The notes under the pieces: model-generated
Seen by the model: only the letters and a program-made list of their open reading frames with translations
Database searches by the model: none
What the model was told of the DNA's origin: nothing
In this document: piece by piece, positions 58,486 to 64,000 of the stretch
Layout: each line of letters begins with the position of its first letter
Position numbering within the stretch: the first letter of the stretch is position 1
Translations under genes and position numbers: made by a program
NCBI RefSeq assembly: GCF_000381885.1
Contig: NZ_KB907221.1
Coordinates: 1 to 64,000, forward strand
Direction of reading: 5' to 3'
Length of the DNA stretch: 64,000 bases
Origin: Actinomadura atramentaria DSM 43919
GTDB lineage: Bacteria; Actinomycetota; Actinomycetes; Streptosporangiales; Streptosporangiaceae

Positions 58486-59463
58486 ATGGAACGCCCCTCC
58501 CCGCCGGACACGCTGTGGTTCACCCGCTGCCCGGTGCCGACCGCCACCGGCGTCGCCGCCGACCTGGGCTGGCTCGCCGCCGAGTTCCGCGCCGACGGCA
58601 TCGCCGTCCGCTCGCTCCAGGACGTCCCGCCCGGCGAGGCGGGCGACCGCCACTACACGCACGCGCTGCCCGGGCTCGTCCGCGAGGGCGGCAGCGTTCC
58701 CGCCCTGTGGGCTCGGTCACGCGGCGCGGACACGCGGCTGCTCGGCCTCACCTGGATCGAGGAGCGGCAGGCCGTCCTCACCCGGCGCGGCGAGACGGGC
58801 CTGCGGCTCGGCGCGGCGCGGCTCGCGGTCCCCCGGCGCGACATCGCGATCGACTTCTGGCGGGCGATGGCGCTGGCCGGGTTCGCCGGGGCGCTCGCGC
58901 TGGAGGGCGCCGCGCTGGACGACGCCAAGACCGTCGAGGTCGAGGCCGCGCCGGACGCGCCGCAGTGGGCGGCGGAGCTGGCCGCGCTGGAGCGCGGCGA
59001 GGTGGACGCCGTGTACGTCAAGGGCGCGCTCGCCGTCGAGGCCGCGCTCGCGCACGGCGCGGAGGTCGCGGTCGACCTGGACGCCGTCCCGGACCGCCGG
59101 TCGCGGGTCAACAACGGCACGCCGCGGCCGATCACCGTCCACCGGCGGCTGCTGGAGGACCACCCGGACCTGGTGGCGCGGTTCCTGGCCGTCCTGCTGC
59201 GCGCCGCCGACTGGGCCGCCGGCAACCCCGGCGGGCTGCGGCGCGTCCTGTCCGCCGAGACGGGCGCGGGCGCGGCGGCGGTGGCGCGCGCCTACCGGCC
59301 GCAGCCGCTGCACCCGGACCTGTCCGACGAGCGGCTGGACCTGCTGGCTGCGCAGGAGCGGTTCCTGCGCGCCCGCGGCTTCCTGGACGCGCCGGTGGAC
59401 GTCCGGGAGTGGGCGGACCGCGGCCCGCTGGACGCCGCGCTCGCGGCGGAGGCGGCGCGATGA
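58486..59463 (+). CDS. DszB-like sulfinate desulfinase (PBP2-fold enzyme)
   Basis: A 325-aa protein without signal peptide. DTLWFTRCPVPTATG places Cys15 where DszB (2'-hydroxybiphenyl-2-sulfinate desulfinase) has its nucleophile Cys27 in a similar DTL..CPVP context. RHYTHALPGLVREGGSVPAL aligns with the DszB block holding His60 and Arg70, giving His56 and Arg66. The C-terminal FLRARGFLDAPVDVREWA also fits. DszB removes sulfite from an aryl sulfinate. Two flavin monooxygenases follow with 4-nt overlaps. ATG lacks a ribosome site, so a leaderless mRNA is possible. Overall identity to DszB looks low; substrate unknown. Confidence 0.72.
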   Translation: MERPSPPDTLWFTRCPVPTATGVAADLGWLAAEFRADGIAVRSLQDVPPGEAGDRHYTHALPGLVREGGSVPALWARSRGADTRLLGLTWIEERQAVLTRRGETGLRLGAARLAVPRRDIAIDFWRAMALAGFAGALALEGAALDDAKTVEVEAAPDAPQWAAELAALERGEVDAVYVKGALAVEAALAHGAEVAVDLDAVPDRRSRVNNGTPRPITVHRRLLEDHPDLVARFLAVLLRAADWAAGNPGGLRRVLSAETGAGAAAVARAYRPQPLHPDLSDERLDLLAAQERFLRARGFLDAPVDVREWADRGPLDAALAAEAAR

Positions 59464-60281
59464 CCGCCGAGTTCCACCTGACGCTGCCCGTCCGGCCCGC
59501 GCCCCGGCCCGCGCTGCCGGGCGTCGTCACCGACCGGCGGCCCCCGGCGCGCGGCCCGTTCGACGTCCTCGACCAGGTCGCGCGCGGCGCGGACCTCGCG
59601 GGCCTGGCGGGCGTGGTCGCGCCGTTCGACCCGGCGGGCGCGGACGCGCTGGTCGTCGCGGGCGGCGCGCTGCGCGCGACCCGGCACGCGGTGGTGACGG
59701 CCGCGTTCCACCCGGCCGCGACGACACCGGTGTACGCGGCGAAGCTGTCGGCGTCGCTCCAGCGGTTCTCCGGCGGCCGGCTCGGCTGGCTGCCCGTCGT
59801 GGACCTGGACCCGGCCGTCGCGCGGGCGCACGGCGACGTCCTGACCGGCCCGGACCGGTACGCGCGCGCCGACGAGTTCCTGACGGTCGCCAAGGGCGTC
59901 TGGACGCAGGAGAAGTTCACCTTCGAGGGCCGGTTCTACGACGTGTTGGACGGGGGGCTCGGCCGCCCGCTCGCCGAGCGCCCGTTCCCGCGCGTGTTCC
60001 TGTCCGGGACGTCGGACGAGGCGCTGGCGCTGTCGGCCGCGCACGCCGACGTCCACCTCTTCGATCCGGGCGACGACGTCGCGGCGCTGCTGCCGGACGG
60101 CGTCCGCGCGGGCCTGCGGCTGCCGCTCGGGGACGCCGACCCGGCGCGGATCGCGGACGAGGTCCGGGCGAGCGGCGCGTCCGTCGTCGTCGCCGTGGCC
60201 CACGACGGCGACGAGCTGCGCGCCGCGTACCGGATCGGCGAGCACCTGCTGCCGCTGCTGCGTGAGGAGGACGGGTCGTGA
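59460..60281 (+). CDS. LLM-class flavin-dependent monooxygenase, short form
   Basis: A 273-aa luciferase-like monooxygenase related to SsuD/DszA. The family core is seen in TTPVYAAKLSASLQRFSGGRLGWLPVVD, DRYARADEFLTVAKGVW and TFEGRFYDV. FLSGTSDEALALSAAHAD follows. It is about 100 residues shorter than usual (350-380), missing part of the N-terminal barrel and the insertion. It may be a partner subunit of the full-length enzyme at 60278 rather than a complete oxygenase. ATGA overlaps at both ends show tight coupling. Confidence 0.8.
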   Translation: MTAEFHLTLPVRPAPRPALPGVVTDRRPPARGPFDVLDQVARGADLAGLAGVVAPFDPAGADALVVAGGALRATRHAVVTAAFHPAATTPVYAAKLSASLQRFSGGRLGWLPVVDLDPAVARAHGDVLTGPDRYARADEFLTVAKGVWTQEKFTFEGRFYDVLDGGLGRPLAERPFPRVFLSGTSDEALALSAAHADVHLFDPGDDVAALLPDGVRAGLRLPLGDADPARIADEVRASGASVVVAVAHDGDELRAAYRIGEHLLPLLREEDGS

Positions 60282-61417
60282 CCGTCGACGTGTACTGGCG
60301 CATCCACATGGAGGGCGACCAGACGTCGCTGCGCCGCCGCGCGGGCACCCGGGGCGGGTTCGCGCCGGACGTGCCGGGCTCGCTCGCGCCGGGCGTCCGC
60401 GCCGGGGAGCCGGACGGCTTCTCCCACGCCGACTACATGGCGGAGGTCGCCCGCGCCGCCGAGCGGTCCGGGTTCGTCGGCGGGCTGCTCCCGTCGTTCC
60501 CGCACACCGACGACCCGTGGGCCGCCGCCGCGACGCTGGCCCGCGACACCGAGACCTACAAATTCATGATCGCCTTCCAGCCGGGGTTCCTGCACCCGGT
60601 GCAGGCGGCGCGGATGAGCGCGAGCCTGCAACTGGCGACGGGCGGCCGGACCGTCTACAACGTCATCTCCGGCGGCGGCGGGCCGAGCCAGCTCTGGTGG
60701 GGCGACAGGGTCGACCACGACGACCGGTACGCGCGGACGTCGGAGTTCCTGGACGTCCTCAAGGGCGTCTGGCACGGCCACGAGACCGGCGGTTTCACCC
60801 ACGACGGCCGGTTCTACCGCGTCGAGGGCGCCGCGCTGCCGGACGGCCTGACCGGGCTGCCGCTCCCGGAGGTCTACTTCTCCGGCTCGTCCCCGGCCGC
60901 GATCGAGGCGGCCGGGCGGCACGCCGACCGGTACCTGTCGTGGCTGGAGCCGTTCGACGCGCTCGCCGAGAAGTTCGCGGCCGTCCGCCGGTTGAGCCCG
61001 GCGCCGCCGCGCTTCGCGGTCCGCGCCGAGATCCTGGCGCGCGAGACCGACGAGGAGGCGTGGGACGAGCTGCGCCGCGCCTGGACCGGCCGCACCGCCC
61101 GCACCGAGGACGGCGGCGGCGACAGCGGTGACTCGGTCGGCTGGCGGCGCGGCCGGTCGTTCCTGGCCGACGCGGGCGACGACGTCCGCGGCCTGGAGGT
61201 CCAGCCCGGTCTGTGGGGCGGCTTCCACGAGCTGCGCGACGGCCCGCCGTTCGGGCTCGTCGGCTCGTACGAACGCGTCGCCGAACGGCTGGACGAGCTG
61301 ATCGGGCTCGGCGTGGACGCGTTCGTCCTCGCCGGAGTCCCCCACCTGGAAGAGGCCCGCCGCGTCGGCGACCACGTCCTCCCCCTGCTGTCCGCAACCC
61401 CTGGAGTCCCCGCATGA
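60278..61417 (+). CDS. LLM-class FMNH2-dependent monooxygenase (SsuD/alkanesulfonate type)
   Basis: A 379-aa full-length luciferase-like enzyme. VDVYWRIHMEGD at the N terminus, FMIAFQPGFLHPVQAARMSASL, LATGGRTVYNVISGGG, DRYARTSEFLDVLKGVW, YFSGSSPAAIEAAGRHAD and the C-terminal GLVGSYERVAERL match alkanesulfonate monooxygenase SsuD. The family inserts oxygen next to a C-S bond using reduced flavin; a flavin reductase is not seen in the window. GTG start overlaps the short LLM gene by 4 nt. It would generate the sulfinate for the DszB-like enzyme, or release sulfite directly. Confidence 0.88.
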   Translation: MTVDVYWRIHMEGDQTSLRRRAGTRGGFAPDVPGSLAPGVRAGEPDGFSHADYMAEVARAAERSGFVGGLLPSFPHTDDPWAAAATLARDTETYKFMIAFQPGFLHPVQAARMSASLQLATGGRTVYNVISGGGGPSQLWWGDRVDHDDRYARTSEFLDVLKGVWHGHETGGFTHDGRFYRVEGAALPDGLTGLPLPEVYFSGSSPAAIEAAGRHADRYLSWLEPFDALAEKFAAVRRLSPAPPRFAVRAEILARETDEEAWDELRRAWTGRTARTEDGGGDSGDSVGWRRGRSFLADAGDDVRGLEVQPGLWGGFHELRDGPPFGLVGSYERVAERLDELIGLGVDAFVLAGVPHLEEARRVGDHVLPLLSATPGVPA

Positions 61418-62316
61418 CGACCCGCGTCGGTTACTTCCCGCAGAACAACTCGCTCTGGGTGCTCGCCCGTCGCGGCGTTCTGGAGCGTTCCCTTCCGGAC
61501 GTCGCGTGGGTGGACCTGCGCGACCTCGCGCCCGGCGACCGCCCCGACCCGAGGACGGGCCTGCCGTCCGTCCACAGCGACCACCTCTTCGACGGCGGCT
61601 ACGACTTCATCGGCACCGGTGCGACGCCGCCGATCACCGCGCAGGGCAACGGCCGGGACATCGTGTACGTCGCGATGTCCGAGCCGCGCCACGAGAACGG
61701 GCGGCTGGTCGCCCACGCCGATTCCGGCATCCGCGAGGTCGCGGACCTCAAGGGCCGCCGCGTCGCGCTCGGGCACGGCTCGTGGCAGACGACGCTCGTC
61801 CTGCTCGCGCTGGAGAAGGCCGGGCTGACCTGGGCGGACATCGAACCGGTGGACGTCTACGACGACGCGGCGCGGCGGTTCCTCGACCGCGAGGTCGACG
61901 CCTGGGTCGGCTCGTACCCGTACCTCACCGCCGTCGAAGAGCAGGCGGAACTGCGCGACCTCGTTCCGACCGACACTCTCTTCTCGCACCGGTCGATGTG
62001 GTTCACCAGCCGCGCGTGGGCGGACTCGCACCCCGGTGAACTGGCCGCGATCGTCGGCGCGCTCCAGGAGTCCGACCGGTGGGTCGCCGAAAACCCCGCC
62101 GAGGCCGCCGCGCTGTTCCCCGGCCTGGACACCGCCGCGTGGGAGCACGCGCTGCGCACCCGGCCGTGGGGGCTGCACCCGGTGGACGAGGAGTTCGTCG
62201 CCGAACAGCAGCACGCCGCCGACCTCCTGCACGCGGCGGGGCTGCTCAAGCGCTCCGTCCGCGTCGCCGACGCCGTCCGTCCCGACATCAACCGCCTCGT
62301 CGAACAGAGCCGCTGA
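61414..62316 (+). CDS. SsuA/NMT1-like PBP2-fold protein without signal peptide
   Basis: A 300-aa protein. TRVGYFPQNNSLWVLARRG at the start, DFIGTGATPPITAQG, VADLKGRRVALGHGSWQTTLVLLALEKAGL and DAWVGSYPYLTAVEE are the pattern of sulfonate/taurine binding proteins. Those are exported, whereas this one starts directly at the first strand with no signal. It may be a cytosolic enzyme or sensor, or its export signal is lost. ATGA overlap with the monooxygenase upstream. Function uncertain; sulfonate binding is the family expectation. Confidence 0.75.
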   Translation: MTTRVGYFPQNNSLWVLARRGVLERSLPDVAWVDLRDLAPGDRPDPRTGLPSVHSDHLFDGGYDFIGTGATPPITAQGNGRDIVYVAMSEPRHENGRLVAHADSGIREVADLKGRRVALGHGSWQTTLVLLALEKAGLTWADIEPVDVYDDAARRFLDREVDAWVGSYPYLTAVEEQAELRDLVPTDTLFSHRSMWFTSRAWADSHPGELAAIVGALQESDRWVAENPAEAAALFPGLDTAAWEHALRTRPWGLHPVDEEFVAEQQHAADLLHAAGLLKRSVRVADAVRPDINRLVEQSR

Positions 62317-62317
62317 C

Positions 62318-63457
62318 ATGCAGATCACCCTCACCCGCCGCCGCACCGCCCGGTTCGCCGTCCCCCTCGCGCTCGTCGCGCTCGTCGCCGCCGGGTGCGG
62401 CCGGGCCGGGACGACCGCGGACGCCGCGAAGCCGTCCGGCGACGCCGACACGGCCGCCGTGCGGGCCGCCGAGCGGTTCCTCGCGCCCTACAAGGGCAAG
62501 GCCGACGTGTGGAAGGGGCCGACGACGTCGCCCCCCGCCGCCAAGGGCAAGACGATCGTGTTCCTCAACCGGTACACGTTCAGCGAGACGAACTCCTACG
62601 TCATCAAGACCGCCCGGCAGGCCGCAGCGGCGCTGGGCTGGAAGTTCGTGGCGCTGGACGTCAGCAAGGACTTCGACGCGGGCGTCGCGCAGGCCGTCGC
62701 GATGAAGCCGGACGGCCTGTTCAGCCAGGTCACCGAGGGCGACACGGACGTGAAGGCGCTGCAGCGCATCGCGGACTCCAAGATCCCGCACGTCGAGTTC
62801 ACGGTCGGCACGACCGACTACAACAAGAACAACCCCGGCATCACCCACATCGTGGACTACCACTTCTACGAGCAGGGGCAGCTCGCCGCCGCGCAGGCCG
62901 TCGTGCAGACCGGCGGCAGGGCGAAGCTCGGCCTGTTCCACGCGGCTGCGAACTCCTCCAACCGGCAGGAGATCCAGGGCATCAAGGACTACTTCGCCAA
63001 GTACGGCGGCGGGTCGGTCGCCAAGGAGAACGTGGTCGCGGACGGCGTCATCGGCACCCCGCAGCTCGGCCAGGCCGCCGTCGCGTTCCTCCAGGGCAAC
63101 CCGCAGATCAACGTGCTGTGGCACGAGTTCGACGGGATCGCGCTCGGCGCGGTGCCCGCGCTGAAGGCGGCCGGGCTGTCGAAGGTCCCGCAGATCTCCC
63201 ACGAGGGCGACGCGCCGAACCTGGACTTCGTCCGCGACGGCGCGGGCCAGGTCGCGGACGTCGCGGTGTCCTACGGCTGGGCGACGTGGGCGGCGTTCGA
63301 CGACCTCAACCGGATCTTCAACGGTCTCGAGCCGCCCGCGGACGACGGCATCCCGGTCCGCGTGCTGACGAAGGACAACCTGCCGCCGCGCGGCCAGCGC
63401 TTCGAGGGCGACCTCGACTACGCCGCGCGGTACAAGAAGCTGTGGAAGGTCGGCTGA
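62318..63457 (+). CDS. Sugar-type ABC substrate-binding lipoprotein (PBP family 4/RbsB-like)
   Basis: A 379-aa lipoprotein. Signal RRRTARFAVPLALVALVAAGC with the lipobox Cys near residue 27. Mature domain: GKTIVFLNRYTFSETNSYVIKTARQAAAALGW, ALQRIADSKIPHVEF, VVQTGGRAKLGLFHAAANSS, NVLWHEFDGIALGAVPAL and EGDAPNLDFVR, the type I binding fold of ribose-like importers. In this cluster the ligand is probably an organosulfur compound rather than a sugar (inference). Begins 2 nt after the SsuA-like stop; partner of the ATPase that follows. Confidence 0.85.
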   Translation: MQITLTRRRTARFAVPLALVALVAAGCGRAGTTADAAKPSGDADTAAVRAAERFLAPYKGKADVWKGPTTSPPAAKGKTIVFLNRYTFSETNSYVIKTARQAAAALGWKFVALDVSKDFDAGVAQAVAMKPDGLFSQVTEGDTDVKALQRIADSKIPHVEFTVGTTDYNKNNPGITHIVDYHFYEQGQLAAAQAVVQTGGRAKLGLFHAAANSSNRQEIQGIKDYFAKYGGGSVAKENVVADGVIGTPQLGQAAVAFLQGNPQINVLWHEFDGIALGAVPALKAAGLSKVPQISHEGDAPNLDFVRDGAGQVADVAVSYGWATWAAFDDLNRIFNGLEPPADDGIPVRVLTKDNLPPRGQRFEGDLDYAARYKKLWKVG

Positions 63458-63458
63458 G

Positions 63459-64000
63459 GTGGCCGCCGCCCTGACCGGTCCCCCCGCGCTGCGGGTGCGG
63501 GGGCTCGGCAAGACCTTCGGCCGCAACCGGGTGCTGTCCGGGCTGTCGTTCGAGGTCCGCGCGGGCGCGGTGACGGCGCTGCTCGGGGAGAACGGCTCGG
63601 GCAAGTCGACGCTGGTGAAGATCCTCGCGGGCGTCCACGCGCCCGACCCCGGCGACGCGCGCGTCGAGGCCGCCGGGACGCCGGTCGCGCTGCCGCTCAC
63701 CCCGGACCGGGCGCACGCGGCGGGCCTGCGGTTCCTGCACCAGGACCTCGGGCTCGTCCCGGAGCTGACCGTCGCGGACAACCTCGCGCTGGCGGACCGC
63801 TCGGGCCGGTCCGGGCTCGCGCCGACCCGCCGCCGCGACGAGCGGCGGCGCGCGGCGGAGCTGCTCGCGCCGTTCGACGTCGCCGCCGACCCCGGCGCGC
63901 ACGTCGCGGACCTGCCGGTGTCGGAGCGCTCGATGGTCGCCGTCGCCCGCACGTTCGGGGACGTCCCGCCGGGCCGCCCGCCGGTGGTGTTCCTCGACGA
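63459..64000 (+). CDS. Sugar-type ABC ATPase (RbsA-like), cut by the window end
   Basis: From GTG at 63459 the frame stays open to the edge (about 180 residues). Visible: LRVRGLGKTFGRNRVLSGL, Walker A LLGENGSGKSTLVKILAG, Q-loop FLHQDLGLVPELTV, a divergent signature LPVSERSMVAVART and Walker B VVFLD at the very end. This is the first of the two ATPase halves of an RbsA/MglA-type protein; the second half and the permease must lie to the right. One base after the binding-protein stop. Confidence 0.88.
   Translation, partial: MAAALTGPPALRVRGLGKTFGRNRVLSGLSFEVRAGAVTALLGENGSGKSTLVKILAGVHAPDPGDARVEAAGTPVALPLTPDRAHAAGLRFLHQDLGLVPELTVADNLALADRSGRSGLAPTRRRDERRRAAELLAPFDVAADPGAHVADLPVSERSMVAVARTFGDVPPGRPPVVFLD

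Noticed and set aside
1..64000. CRISPR array, insertion sequence or prophage
   Set aside because: No regularly spaced repeats, transposase, integrase or phage structural genes were recognised on either strand.

Overview
The window is very GC-rich chromosomal DNA from a filamentous, sporulating actinomycete. Evidence includes an SsgB-type sporulation regulator (44102-44521), two AfsR/STAND-type regulators, GTG/TTG starts, 4-nt ATGA/GTGA stop-start overlaps, a polyphosphate glucokinase, an actinobacterial rRNA leader at the left edge and a Gly-Cys-Val tRNA cluster. An Actinomadura-like (Thermomonosporaceae) source fits, but this is inference. I see no transposase, integrase, phage gene or CRISPR array. 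Decay is limited to one pair of broken genes.

Layout. 1-530: leader and tandem promoters of an rRNA operon that runs leftward out of the window. 535-9366: housekeeping and accessory genes (NCS2 purine permease, phosphodiesterase, lipase-like hydrolase, LuxR-type regulator, Tat-exported purple-acid-phosphatase-like enzyme, DUF427, tRNA-Val(CAC), NarL-type two-component system, membrane protein). 9378-12485: TetR regulator divergent from an ABC1 kinase/P450 pair, with a clear operator between them. 12537-13907: a truncated carboxylesterase and a truncated TetR gene, head to head. 13914-22281: sulfate-ester scavenging locus (Cys-type sulfatase, dipeptide-type ABC transporter, divergent AtsK-like dioxygenase). 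22688-37506: tandem-MarR regulator and a large aromatic catabolism divergon. Its leftward arm carries gentisate-pathway genes, a CoA-transferase and an HMG-CoA-lyase-like enzyme. Its rightward arm carries a lipoprotein-dependent ABC importer, a dihydroxyphthalate-decarboxylase-like protein, an ACMSD-type amidohydrolase and an orphan E1/transketolase-like enzyme. Both arms have a near-identical operator just downstream of a canonical promoter.

37511-47206: alanine dehydrogenase/PucR pair, patatin, adenine deaminase, membrane proteins, ssgB, ppgK, pabC and pabB. 47420-47742: tRNA-Gly, tRNA-Cys and tRNA-Val with a textbook terminator. 47977-56430: a 37-codon peptide gene, a SARP-STAND-TPR regulator, a three-gene cassette (glycosyltransferase-like, unknown, PfkB kinase) and a second STAND-TPR protein. 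56856-64000: metallo-beta-lactamase-fold hydrolase, IclR regulator, then a tightly coupled organosulfur cluster. That cluster holds a DszB-like sulfinate desulfinase with Cys, His and Arg retained, two flavin-dependent monooxygenases, a signal-less SsuA-like protein and a sugar-type ABC importer cut by the window end.

Together the accessory genes suggest a soil organism equipped to take sulfur from sulfate esters and C-S compounds and carbon from hydroxylated aromatic acids. The strongest candidates for something undescribed are the DszB-like organosulfur operon, the twin-operator aromatic divergon with its possible tandem-MarR controller, and the cassette between two STAND proteins.
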